NCBI GenBank assembly: GCA_964529715.1
Contig: CAZGXI010000003.1
Location: 117,389-181,388 of the forward strand
DNA: 64,000 nucleotides
Direction of reading: 5' to 3'
DNA from: CAZGXI01 sp964529715
GTDB lineage: Bacteria > Chloroflexota > Anaerolineae > Aggregatilineales > Ch27
A program made the position numbers and the translations under genes. The stretch's first letter is position 1, and every line of letters starts with the position of its first letter. Positions 25,694 through 34,258 of the stretch are shown here, one piece after another. Under the pieces are notes generated by a model, which saw only the letters and a list, made by a program, of their open reading frames with translations, was not told where the DNA came from and did no database searches.

Positions 25694-26566
25694 CTATTCG
25701 ACTGTGAATGCCGCCTCTGCAACTATCTGCTCACCGATCAGCAAGCGGATGAGGTACGCTCCGGGGATAAATCCTTCTGCGTTTCCAAAAAAGTGCACCA
25801 GCGTGCCTGTTTCCCCACCACTCCATAAATAAGAGCCGCCCTGAATTAACGTGCCGTCGCGCAGCAACAGGCGCGTCCAGACGACGCCGTCGGTCATGCC
25901 GCTGTATGTAACCCAGAAGTAAATGCGGGTGATTCCGGCCTGAAGCGTATTGCGCGGACTGACCGGTGCAAGGGCATCCGTAATGGCGCTGTCTATCGCC
26001 GTGATTTGCAAGGCAGCTTCTGGACGTGGAGTAACGACAGAAACCAGGGGAGGCAGACTCAAACCGGGCGTCGGGGTCGGCGACGGCGTGGCGGTCAGAG
26101 AAGCGGTCGGTGTGAAGGCAGCCCGACTCGGCACCCGTGTAGGCAACGGGTCAGGCGTTGAGCTACCTGAAGCAGTTGGCGACGTAGTGACAGTGGATGT
26201 GGGAGGTTGTATCGATGGGCTAGAAGTCGGTCCCGTCGCTTCAGGGGTTATGATGATCACGAACGGAGTGTAAGTTGGCAAGGCAGCCGCCTGAGTCGGC
26301 GCGGTTATCGGTGAAAGAAACGGCAGACCACCCAATACCAATTCGGCAAAGCCAGTAAACAGGCAGACCGCCGCCGCCACAAATCCGGTAGTCAGTGAAA
26401 CCAGGAACAACTGCCATCCCCGCGTGCTGGCCGTCCGTCGTAGCCGCCAATAAGGTTCTGTGCGACCTAACCTAAAAAAGCGCAGCGCCCCAATAAACAG
26501 CAGCAGTGCCAGAAGTAGCATTCCAGCGATAACTGGTGGGATCAAGTTTCGCAGAACTTCAGGCAT
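25694..26566 (-). CDS. Membrane protein with Thr/Pro-rich linker, unknown function
   Basis: 290 aa. Two hydrophobic segments near the N-terminus (about 10-30 and 50-80), a long Ser/Thr/Pro linker (about 90-180, repeated TPTP and TSP), then a compact extracytoplasmic domain (about 190-290) with alternating beta pattern (ITRIYFWVTYSGMTDGV, GAYLIRLLIGEQIVAEA). The layout suggests a membrane-tethered surface domain held away by a flexible, possibly glycosylated stalk. I recognise no family. It converges on the cyclase operon. Confidence 0.7.
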   Translation of the reverse strand: MPEVLRNLIPPVIAGMLLLALLLFIGALRFFRLGRTEPYWRLRRTASTRGWQLFLVSLTTGFVAAAVCLFTGFAELVLGGLPFLSPITAPTQAAALPTYTPFVIIITPEATGPTSSPSIQPPTSTVTTSPTASGSSTPDPLPTRVPSRAAFTPTASLTATPSPTPTPGLSLPPLVSVVTPRPEAALQITAIDSAITDALAPVSPRNTLQAGITRIYFWVTYSGMTDGVVWTRLLLRDGTLIQGGSYLWSGGETGTLVHFFGNAEGFIPGAYLIRLLIGEQIVAEAAFTVE

Positions 26567-26766
26567 AAATCAACGCCCCGATCAGGCAACGTAAATTGCG
26601 TCTATTGTACTCCAGGGAAGAGCAGAATCCGACACATGCAGCCTGGGCTGAGCGGGATGCCTCGCTTCTGATGACTACACGAAAACCAGCGTAGGGGCTT
26701 TCCTCAAATACCCTTGTCTGTTACAATTTGAATGACTTATTTTAAGAAACTCAGGAGAGAACTGTT

Positions 26767-27444
26767 TTGCCCCCGCTTCCCAATCCTGACCTGCACCAGT
26801 GGAACATCTCAGTTGAACAGGCCATCGTACTTCAACGCGAACTGGCAGTGCGGTTGGTCTCAGATCGTCGCCTGGACCTTACCACGCTGCGCCTGGTTGC
26901 CGGCGTCGATGTCAGCGTCAAAGCAGAACAATCGCGCGCTGCTATTGTTGTCCTGAACTTCCCGGCGTTGGAAATTCTCGAAACGGCTACTGCCACACTT
27001 TCCACGCCGTTTCCCTACGTTCCCGGTCTGTTGAGCTTCCGCGAAGGGGCAGTCATCCTGGCCGCCTATGAGAAGCTGACACATACCCCGGATGTCTTGA
27101 TCTTCGACGGCCAGGGACAGGCACATCCTCGAAGACTCGGTATCGCGGCGCACCTGGGCCTGTGGATAGAGCGCCCAACCATTGGCTGCGCCAAATCGCG
27201 TCTGATTGGCCACCATGCCGGGCCGGGGAACAGTAAGGGCGATTTTGAGCCGCTCCTCGGCAACAAAGGGGAAGTGATTGGCGTGGTCCTACGCACCCGT
27301 CCCGACGTCAAGCCCGTCTACGTGTCGCCGGGCCACCTGTGTGATCTCGATTCGGCGCGCCGCGTGGTAATGGCTTGCGTGAAGCACTACCGCCTGCCGG
27401 AGCCGACCCGTCGGGCGCATCAAGCCGCCGGGTTATGGAAATAA
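26767..27444 (+). CDS. nfi: Endonuclease V
   Basis: 225 aa, standard length. Motifs VAGVDVSVK, PYVPGLLSFREG, FDGQGQAHPRRLGIAAHLG and GCAKSRLIG match the deoxyinosine 3' endonuclease family. It nicks DNA near deaminated adenine. The start is TTG, supported by AGGAGAG about 8 bases upstream and by a protein that begins at the usual family position. The last 12 bases overlap the 3' end of a convergent membrane-protein gene. Confidence 0.93.
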   Translation: MPPLPNPDLHQWNISVEQAIVLQRELAVRLVSDRRLDLTTLRLVAGVDVSVKAEQSRAAIVVLNFPALEILETATATLSTPFPYVPGLLSFREGAVILAAYEKLTHTPDVLIFDGQGQAHPRRLGIAAHLGLWIERPTIGCAKSRLIGHHAGPGNSKGDFEPLLGNKGEVIGVVLRTRPDVKPVYVSPGHLCDLDSARRVVMACVKHYRLPEPTRRAHQAAGLWK

Positions 27445-28218
27445 ACGTGGAATCAGCAACCAGCACAGACTGGCGACCACCTGGCACACCCAGGCCGCCG
27501 GCAGCCCGTTGCGCCGCCGGACGTAGCTGTACAACAGATTGAGCATTACGATCAAGATTCCTACTGTCAGGGGAATCACCGGCTGCTCACGCAGATTGAT
27601 GTTCATTGCGGGGAAAAACAACAGCACCGACCAGATGCTTGCCAACAGGGTCGTCGTGCCCACCGATTGCGCTGCCTGAATCATTCCTCGGAAAAACAGC
27701 GTTTCTGCCACCGACATGACAAAGACCAGCGTTTGAAAAATGACGCCGTTTGGCAACCCGCTAAAAATGCGATCCGAAGCGCGGGAAAGGGTCAGCGGCC
27801 CCACCAGCAACAATGGACCGCCGACCAGGAAACCAAAGACGGCGCCCCAGAGCAAGTCATTCGACTGCGGGCGAGTTAGGCGCGGTTCTCGACCCAACCA
27901 GGCGCTCACCGCACCAGCCAGGATTAACGCCGACCAGAGGATCGTGTAACGGTCGTGCGGCGCAGTCGCCGCCAGCGGAGTCAGCCCGACGCTGAGCGCG
28001 ATGATCACCGCGTAAATGAACAGCGGATCGATGTCGCGGCGACGCCCACGCCTGGCAGCACGCAAAGGCGGCAATGTCACCTCGTCTAAAGAAGGCTCGA
28101 ACGGCGGCGTCGGCGGTGGAATGACGATGTCTTCCTCGACCGGTGGCACTGGACGGTTGCTCCCTGCGGTGTCGGGCGCGCCCTCCCACTCCGGTGGGTC
28201 ATACCATCTATTGGTCAT
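27433..28218 (-). CDS. CPBP-like membrane protein with degenerate protease motifs
   Basis: 261 aa. A soluble Pro-rich N-terminus (1-65) precedes about seven membrane segments. VAETLFFRGMIQ resembles motif 1 of CPBP/CAAX-type intramembrane proteases (EExxxR), but the second Glu is Thr. The His of the later motifs is not evident (the region AWVCQVVASL has Cys where His is expected). It is likely a non-proteolytic relative or a distant family. The start overlaps the threonine aldolase stop (ATGA), so the two genes are coupled. Confidence 0.6.
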   Translation of the reverse strand: MTNRWYDPPEWEGAPDTAGSNRPVPPVEEDIVIPPPTPPFEPSLDEVTLPPLRAARRGRRRDIDPLFIYAVIIALSVGLTPLAATAPHDRYTILWSALILAGAVSAWLGREPRLTRPQSNDLLWGAVFGFLVGGPLLLVGPLTLSRASDRIFSGLPNGVIFQTLVFVMSVAETLFFRGMIQAAQSVGTTTLLASIWSVLLFFPAMNINLREQPVIPLTVGILIVMLNLLYSYVRRRNGLPAAWVCQVVASLCWLLIPRLFP

Positions 28219-29264
28219 GCCAGAGCTTCCCGAAACGCTGCAACGACTTCATCGATATGTGATGGCCTGATCCAGTAATGCGTCACCAGCCGAAACCAAC
28301 GCGCGTCCTGCCCTTCCACATAGATATTCTTCTGGCGCAGGCAGGCAGCGATGTCAGAAGTCGAAAACGGCACAGTGTCTGCCAGGCGAAGGAACACCAT
28401 ATTGATGTGCAGACGGTCCATCCTGACTTCCAGACCAGGAATGGTTGCCAGGCCCTCGGCCAGGCGGCGTGCGTTGGCATGATCTTCGTGCAAGCGACAG
28501 GTCATCTCTCGCAAGGCGACCAGACCGGCCGCCGCCAGGATACCTGCCTGGCGCATTCCACCGCCCAGCCCCTTGCGCACCCGCCGCGCCCGCCGGATAA
28601 AGTCCGCGTCGCCGACCAGCATCGCCCCCACCGGCGCGCATAGCCCTTTTGACAGGCAGAACGCAACGCTGTTTGCCGGAGCAGCGAGTTCTTTCACATC
28701 GCAGTTCAGAGCGGTCGCCGCGTTGAAAATCCGTGAACCGTCCACGTGCAACTTGAGGCCGAATTCCTGCGCCAGCGCCCCGACCTGGGCCATATAAGCC
28801 GGAGTCAGCGGAATGCCGCCCACGCCGCACTGGGGATTTTCCAACACGATCAGGCGCGTGAGCGGATAGTGCACATCGGCGGGATCGCGCACTGCCGCGC
28901 GGATGTCCTCCAGCGCCAGTGTGCCGTCCGCCTGAACAGGCACCAGATAGGAGTGCACACCGCCGAAGGCCGCCGCACCGCCGACTTCGTGCAGAAAGGT
29001 GTGTCCTTTATCGCCCAAAATGATCTCGTCGCCGCGCCCACAGTGAGTCAAAATGGCAACCAGGTTGCCCATCGTGCCGCTGGCGACGAACAAGGCCGCC
29101 TCTTTGCCCAACATCTCCGCAGACAGGCGTTCCAGTTCGTTAACCGTCGGGTCCTCGTCGTAAACGTCGTCGCCCACCGGGGCTGTTGCCATCGCCTGGC
29201 GCATGGCGGGAGTGGGCCAGGTGACGGTGTCACTGCGTAAATCGATGCGATCCACTGTGCGCAC
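28215..29264 (-). CDS. ltaE: Low-specificity threonine aldolase
   Basis: 349 aa PLP enzyme of fold type I. DLRSDTVTWPTPAMRQAM at the start, the glycine-rich phosphate loop FVASGTMGNL, HVDGSRIFNA and the PLP lysine in CLSKGLCAPVGAML are typical. It splits threonine or allo-threonine to glycine and acetaldehyde. It is the first gene of a two-gene minus-strand unit; the ABC ATPase gene diverges 130 bases away. Confidence 0.93.
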   Translation of the reverse strand: MRTVDRIDLRSDTVTWPTPAMRQAMATAPVGDDVYDEDPTVNELERLSAEMLGKEAALFVASGTMGNLVAILTHCGRGDEIILGDKGHTFLHEVGGAAAFGGVHSYLVPVQADGTLALEDIRAAVRDPADVHYPLTRLIVLENPQCGVGGIPLTPAYMAQVGALAQEFGLKLHVDGSRIFNAATALNCDVKELAAPANSVAFCLSKGLCAPVGAMLVGDADFIRRARRVRKGLGGGMRQAGILAAAGLVALREMTCRLHEDHANARRLAEGLATIPGLEVRMDRLHINMVFLRLADTVPFSTSDIAACLRQKNIYVEGQDARWFRLVTHYWIRPSHIDEVVAAFREALA

Positions 29265-29394
29265 TCTCTCCGATTAGCCGATCTTCACCAGCCGTAAAGA
29301 GTACGGCGAACCGGACCAAAAGACAAGCATTCCTTTTCAACAGGTCCTAAAATAGAAGACAGACCGGAGGACAAGCACAAGGCAGAGACGCAAC

Positions 29395-30552
29395 ATGCCG
29401 ACCACGATCAGTCTACGACATATCAGCAAAACCTTCAGCCCGCACGAACAGCGGGAGGCGCACAGCCTGAGCAACGAGCGCGCCCGGCGTCGCATGGGCG
29501 TTCAACACGAGCACCTGCCCGAAGAAGCAGACCGTCTGCAAGCCTTGAAGGATGTCACGCTGACGGCGCGGGGCGGAGACACGCTGGCCGTGTTAGGACC
29601 TTCTGGCTGCGGCAAGACCACCCTGCTGCGCATCGTCGCCGGGCTGCTCCCCCCCACCAGCGGACAGGTGCTCTATGACGGCGAAGACGTGACCGACATT
29701 CCGCCCGCCGAGCGTGGGGTGGGCATGGTCTTTCAAAGCTACGCCCTTTACCCGCACATGCCCAGCGTAGACAACATCGGCCTATTCCTGCGACTGCATA
29801 AGCGCGAACAGGAAATCCCGCCGCGTGTGCGCGAGATTTCGGAACTGATGCACATCGACCTGGGGCCGCTGTTGAGCCGCAAACCACCGACACTCTCCGG
29901 CGGTGAGCGCCAGCGCGTTGCCATCGCGCGCTGTCTGGCACGCGACCCGCGCGTGTTCCTGTTCGACGAACCCTTCTCCAATCTGGACGCCAAAATGCGC
30001 ACCGAAGCGCGCGTGGAACTCAAGCGGCTGCTACACCGCTACGAAGTGACCAGCATTTACGTGACGCACGACCAGGTCGAGGCGATTGCCCTGGCCCATC
30101 GCATCGCCATTTTGCGCGAAGGACAATTAGTCCAGGTCGGTACGTACCAGCAGTTGTACGAGACGCCGGTGAACACCTTCGTGGCCGGTTTCTTCGGCAG
30201 ACCCACCATGAACCTCTTCACCGGATATGTCCATGATGGCAGATGGCAGGGCGACGCTTTCTCCTGGCAACCGATTCGGACCGATCTTAACGAAGGCGAT
30301 CGCGTGATCCTGGGCATTCGCCCAGAACATTTCCGCCTGGACGACAATGGTGACATCACGACCAAAGTCGAGTTAATCGAACCGCTGTTTGCCGAACGGG
30401 CGCAGATCGTCTACACCATCGCCGGCGTTCAGCGCATCACAGTCTGGCTGCCACTGGACATCTCCGTCCAGCGCGGGGATTTGCTGCGCCTGTCGATGAT
30501 AGCCGACCAGGTTCACCTGTTCGACTACAAAACCCAGATGCGGATGGGGTAA
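29395..30552 (+). CDS. Orphan ABC transporter ATPase, MalK/UgpC-type
   Basis: 385 aa. Walker A GPSGCGKTTLLRI, Q-loop, signature LSGGERQRVAIARCLA, Walker B VFLFDEPFSNLDAKM and switch His (YVTHDQVEAI) are intact. A C-terminal MOSP/TOBE domain (about 275-380) places it with sugar-importer ATPases. No permease or binding-protein gene is near, so it may serve transporters elsewhere. Odd feature: about 35 extra charged residues (roughly 15-50, rich in E, R and H) are inserted between the first beta-strand and LKDVTL, just before the A-loop. Confidence 0.9.
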   Translation: MPTTISLRHISKTFSPHEQREAHSLSNERARRRMGVQHEHLPEEADRLQALKDVTLTARGGDTLAVLGPSGCGKTTLLRIVAGLLPPTSGQVLYDGEDVTDIPPAERGVGMVFQSYALYPHMPSVDNIGLFLRLHKREQEIPPRVREISELMHIDLGPLLSRKPPTLSGGERQRVAIARCLARDPRVFLFDEPFSNLDAKMRTEARVELKRLLHRYEVTSIYVTHDQVEAIALAHRIAILREGQLVQVGTYQQLYETPVNTFVAGFFGRPTMNLFTGYVHDGRWQGDAFSWQPIRTDLNEGDRVILGIRPEHFRLDDNGDITTKVELIEPLFAERAQIVYTIAGVQRITVWLPLDISVQRGDLLRLSMIADQVHLFDYKTQMRMG

Positions 30553-30615
30553 AACGCGCGGGGCGTCTGGCTGAAGCCGATCCTGAATAGCTCTCCTGAA
30601 CAACTGGGGGCGACT

Positions 30616-31251
30616 TCACGGATTGTCAAACGAAACCAGCGGGGCAATAGCCTCCAGAATCGCCGGGCCGATGCCGCTCACGTTATCCAGGGCTGCAAGG
30701 TCGGCAAAAGGGCCATTCTGCTGGCGATAGTCGATGATCCGCTGCGCCAGCGCGGGGCCGATCCCTGGCAGGGAGTCCAGTTCTTCCAGAGTTGCCCGGT
30801 TGATGTAGACGATCCCACTGTCATTCGGTGTCGGGAGGATAATCTCTGCCGTCTGGGGCGCTTCTGGCACAGGGAGCGCATAGACATGGACTTGATCGCC
30901 GTTGCGCAATATCTGAGCCAGGTTCACGCGATCCCGGTCGGCATTATCGGCAAAGCCGCCTGCTGCCGTGATGGCGTCGATCACACGGCTGCCATAAGGC
31001 AGGCTGACCAGGCTTTGCGGCAAGACGACTGCCCCGGTGACATAGACCTGGATCGGGCCGGGCGTTGGCGATGGTACAGGCGTCAAAGTCGGCGCAGGCG
31101 TGCCGGTGGGCGGCGGAGGCAGGATCGTGAGCGCCGTCGGCGGGGGTTGGCGGAGAAGAAAGGCAGCCGCCCCGCCCACAATAGCGATTACCAGCAGAAC
31201 GGTCAATAAAGGGCGGTAGCGATCAAAACGCGATTCCGAGACGTCACTCAT
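30616..31251 (-). CDS. ComEA-like DNA-binding protein (SLBB + helix-hairpin-helix)
   Basis: 211 aa from an ATG with AGGAAGGGG upstream. One N-terminal membrane segment (about 13-33), a Thr/Pro linker, an SLBB-type domain (about 60-125; IQVYVTGAV, DAITAAGGFADNAD), and two C-terminal HhH motifs (INRATLEELDSLPGIGPALA, DNVSGIGPAILEAI). This is the architecture of ComEA, which binds incoming DNA at the cell surface during transformation. ComEC and other competence genes are not in the window. Confidence 0.88.
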   Translation of the reverse strand: MSDVSESRFDRYRPLLTVLLVIAIVGGAAAFLLRQPPPTALTILPPPPTGTPAPTLTPVPSPTPGPIQVYVTGAVVLPQSLVSLPYGSRVIDAITAAGGFADNADRDRVNLAQILRNGDQVHVYALPVPEAPQTAEIILPTPNDSGIVYINRATLEELDSLPGIGPALAQRIIDYRQQNGPFADLAALDNVSGIGPAILEAIAPLVSFDNP

Positions 31252-31366
31252 GCACCCCTTCCTGTCTGAACCACAAAGACGCCCGAAACGCAAAGAAATA
31301 ACCACACTCCGGCGTCGGTCGTGTCTTTTGTGGCGGCGCCTTCAGCAGCGCCGTTGGGACTGCCCA

Positions 31367-31606
31367 TCAGCGCAAGGTCAAAAGCACACAGATGCTACAC
31401 AGCGTACACACGACACCGAACAGTGCCACAATCCCCACGACAATCCCCCAGGTCAGGGCACCCCCAGCCAGGATTTTCGCCAGCAGGCCAAGCGATTCGG
31501 GTACTTCCTGCGCATTGGCGTATTCGGTCGGTGCGCCGACAAACTCCGGCTGCGGCCTGGGCCGCACGGGAGGCTGCTCCGGCGATTCAGGACGCTCCGG
31601 CAACAT
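31367..31606 (-). CDS. Small membrane protein, unknown
   Basis: 79 aa. A proline-rich cytoplasmic N-terminus (ERPESPEQPPVRPRPQPEF) is followed by one long hydrophobic segment (about 43-78) that may span the membrane once or as a hairpin. GGGGAG lies about 8 bases before the ATG. It sits between the nitrilase-fold gene (20-base gap) and comEA in one minus-strand run. No family is recognised. Confidence 0.65.
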   Translation of the reverse strand: MLPERPESPEQPPVRPRPQPEFVGAPTEYANAQEVPESLGLLAKILAGGALTWGIVVGIVALFGVVCTLCSICVLLTLR

Positions 31607-31626
31607 ATCTTATCTCCCCGTCGGCG

Positions 31627-32463
31627 TCAGTACTTCTTCACAATGCTACGGTAGACGCTCGGCTGGCGCGACTGCAAAATCTGGAACTGCTCGCGGTGAC
31701 GCCGCACTTCATCCAGGTCGATGCGCGCCACGCTGTAACCTTCCAGGGGTTTGCCGGTGTCGGGATCGACCTCGTCGGTCAGGGAAGCGTACACCTGTCC
31801 GCGCGGCCCGACCACCATGCTCTCCCCGCCGAAGGTCATTGTGACATCCTCACCGACGCGGTTCGCCCCGGCGATGAACAGCGTGTTTTCGTAAGCCCGC
31901 GCCCGCAGATAGGTACGCCACTCGTCGATGTTATCGGCCTCCCAGTTCGCCATCACGCACAGCAGTTCCGCACCGTCCAGCGCCAATGAGCGGGCGACTT
32001 CTGGGAAAGCCAGGTCCCAGCCAAGCATCAGGCCAATCGCGCCGATCTCCGTTTCCAGCACCGGAAGTTTGAAGCCTTCTCGAAAAGCCATCCGCTCCTC
32101 GCCGCGCAGGTGGACTTTGTTGTACACGTCGATCAGATCGCCGTCCGGCCCGACCATGACCGCCGAATTGTACAGGATGCTTTCCACCTTTTCTTTCGTC
32201 ACCAGGCCGAAGGCGATATACACGCCATGCTCGTTGGCGCGCTGAGCCATCAGGTTGATCGTCGGGCCGGGCACGCGCTGGGCGATCTCGGTAAACCGGA
32301 CGCCTAATTCGTAGCCGCTCGTCGCCAGTTCGGGGAACACAATCAGGTCTACCCGCTGCTGAGAGGCAATCGTGGAAACGAATTCCGACATCTTCACCAG
32401 GTTATCTTCCGGCTCGCCCAGGACCGGCTTCATCTGGACGACGGCAACGGTAATTTCGCGCAT
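31627..32463 (-). CDS. Nitrilase-superfamily protein lacking the catalytic Cys
   Basis: 278 aa, full nitrilase fold. E45 (VFPELATSGYE) and K116 (YNKVHLRGEE) are kept. The nucleophile Cys is replaced: GLML-G148-W-D-LAFPE where the family has ICYD or ICWD. The codon is GGC (complement of 32020-32022), so one base change from TGC would explain it. It should not hydrolyse amides by the usual route and may be a regulatory or binding homologue. The protein is otherwise uninterrupted and its neighbours look co-transcribed, arguing against simple decay. The nitrilase at 2288-3409 has the intact triad. Confidence 0.85.
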   Translation of the reverse strand: MREITVAVVQMKPVLGEPEDNLVKMSEFVSTIASQQRVDLIVFPELATSGYELGVRFTEIAQRVPGPTINLMAQRANEHGVYIAFGLVTKEKVESILYNSAVMVGPDGDLIDVYNKVHLRGEERMAFREGFKLPVLETEIGAIGLMLGWDLAFPEVARSLALDGAELLCVMANWEADNIDEWRTYLRARAYENTLFIAGANRVGEDVTMTFGGESMVVGPRGQVYASLTDEVDPDTGKPLEGYSVARIDLDEVRRHREQFQILQSRQPSVYRSIVKKY

Positions 32464-32634
32464 GGAATCTCCTCAAAACGTGCTGACACAGGGGCAATCC
32501 GTCTAAAGACGGCAATCATCCCGCCCGACGGTAAACATAGATGGCCTGCTTTGATATGTTCGTAGCGTATACGCTCAGCCGCAATTGTGCAAGCCCTGCC
32601 ATTTGGGCTGGGTTAGCTGATAGTGAGCAATCTG

Positions 32635-34083
32635 CTACCGCTGGTCGATATAAGCGTCCACGCCGATGGCACGGGCCAGGATCAGCGCGGCCTTCTGCGC
32701 AGGTGTGACGGCCTCATCAGGATAGAGCAGCACCGGCAAACGCTGGCGACTTTTGCCCTCGAAGTGTGCCCGGACCAGCGGCCCCTCGGTGAAACCGATA
32801 TATCCCAACGTGACATAGGCATCTTCCGGTTTCACACGGCGCTGCTTGCCCAACTCCTGGCGGGCCTCGTGCAACAACAGATGCAACCAGGCGTCGTGCC
32901 CAATCATGTCGGGCTGCCCGTCGCGCCCTTTATGTCGCTGCTGAACGATCTGCGAAACGACGACGGCCCGGATTTCGTCAAAATTGTAGGTAGCAACCAC
33001 ATCGCTGGTCAGGTCCAGATGACGCCGCACCTGTCGCGCTCCGGTATCGACGACCACCGCCTCTGTGCGCATCATTGACAACGCCAGACGCAATGCCGAA
33101 TAAAGGATGCCCGCACCGACGAGGATACCCAGATAGGGCAACCCCGTTGGCTGGACGGGTGCATAGGGGCTGCGCAGAGCCAGCGCCGACACCACAATGA
33201 ACGCAATTCCCAGCAAGGTATTCAAAATTATTCGGGCAATCGTACTGAGCGACCAGCCCCCCGTATGCGCCCATTGCAAACCGACATTAATCGGGCGCAA
33301 CGTCCAGTCACCCAGTTCCAGCGGCAGATCAACCTTGAACTCTTGACTCTTTCCTACCCGCACGACGGGCGTCGGGGCGTCGTCCTCTTCCGGCAGCGTG
33401 TCGGAAACCCAGGCAGCCCCTTTCAGCGCCAACGACTGGTCGGCAGCAGACTCTGTCCCGCTCAGTTGACTCTGCACGTTTGAGGAAAAACGGCCTGCGG
33501 CAGGTTTCATCCAATCCGTCGGGGCGTCTTCAAAAGCTGCCGTGTCGCCGGCGCCGGACCTGGGTTGCTCCTGTACGCCCCAGGCTGTGGGTGGCGTCTC
33601 GACAGGCAAAGGTGCGGAAGGCGATACATCCTTCTGTACCCTGCGCGAAGGCAACGGCCTGGTACTGGGGGCCATATGCGGCGCTTCGACAAAGCGGAAA
33701 GGACGCCGGATGACCTGCGCCAGGGCCTCTCCTGCCTGCCCAGCAGGTTCAGCAGCCAAAAGCGCGAATTCGTCCGGCCAGTGGGCCAGTTCGCACCAAC
33801 GCCCGCCGCGCGCCGCTGCGATTTCCGCATTCAACAACAGTCCCAGATGCCAGGCCCGGTCGGAGCGCGCCCAACCGACAACGACGGCATCCACGACTTC
33901 GACCGGCAGGCCGTCATCAGGAGGAAGCTGGCGAGCCTGCGCAAAGACCGGTCGATACACGATCACCGGCGAATCGGCTACGGCAGCAAGCAGCGGGCGC
34001 TCGCCCGAACGGCCATTGGTTAACTGCCAGTGACCGGAATCCAACTCGATAACCAGGTTGTCAGCGGCTTTAATTTTCTTCAT
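32635..34083 (-). CDS. Unknown two-pass membrane protein
   Basis: 482 aa. An N-terminal soluble domain (about 1-130), a Pro/Ser-rich variable linker (130-250), two membrane segments (about 285-305 and 315-335), and a C-terminal soluble domain (about 340-482) with VVVDTGARQVRRHLDL and FDEIRAVVVSQIVQQRHKG. The C-terminal region looks like a pleckstrin-like or bPH-type beta fold followed by a helix, but this is only an impression. No family call is made. It diverges from the WecG/TagA gene. Confidence 0.65.
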   Translation of the reverse strand: MKKIKAADNLVIELDSGHWQLTNGRSGERPLLAAVADSPVIVYRPVFAQARQLPPDDGLPVEVVDAVVVGWARSDRAWHLGLLLNAEIAAARGGRWCELAHWPDEFALLAAEPAGQAGEALAQVIRRPFRFVEAPHMAPSTRPLPSRRVQKDVSPSAPLPVETPPTAWGVQEQPRSGAGDTAAFEDAPTDWMKPAAGRFSSNVQSQLSGTESAADQSLALKGAAWVSDTLPEEDDAPTPVVRVGKSQEFKVDLPLELGDWTLRPINVGLQWAHTGGWSLSTIARIILNTLLGIAFIVVSALALRSPYAPVQPTGLPYLGILVGAGILYSALRLALSMMRTEAVVVDTGARQVRRHLDLTSDVVATYNFDEIRAVVVSQIVQQRHKGRDGQPDMIGHDAWLHLLLHEARQELGKQRRVKPEDAYVTLGYIGFTEGPLVRAHFEGKSRQRLPVLLYPDEAVTPAQKAALILARAIGVDAYIDQR

Positions 34084-34167
34084 ACACCGTCACAGAGGGT
34101 CGGTCAGTTTCGCGTCGCCTATACTACCGCGCCGGATACATCTCGCCAATGCGGAAATCGATAGGGG

Positions 34168-34194
34168 TTGGTTTGCACATTGAACGGGTATAAT
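34168..34194 (+). promoter_or_regulatory. Probable promoter of the wecG/sugar-transferase unit
   Basis: A perfect TATAAT (34189-34194) is preceded by TTGGTT (34168-34173) with a short 15-base spacer. Transcription would begin near 34201, about 58 bases before the ATG. Confidence 0.45.
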
Positions 34195-34258
34195 AACCGG
34201 TATCCTGTCTTTGTGTAAGGTAGAGGGGCGAGGGGCATTCCTCCGGGAAAGCGCAACG

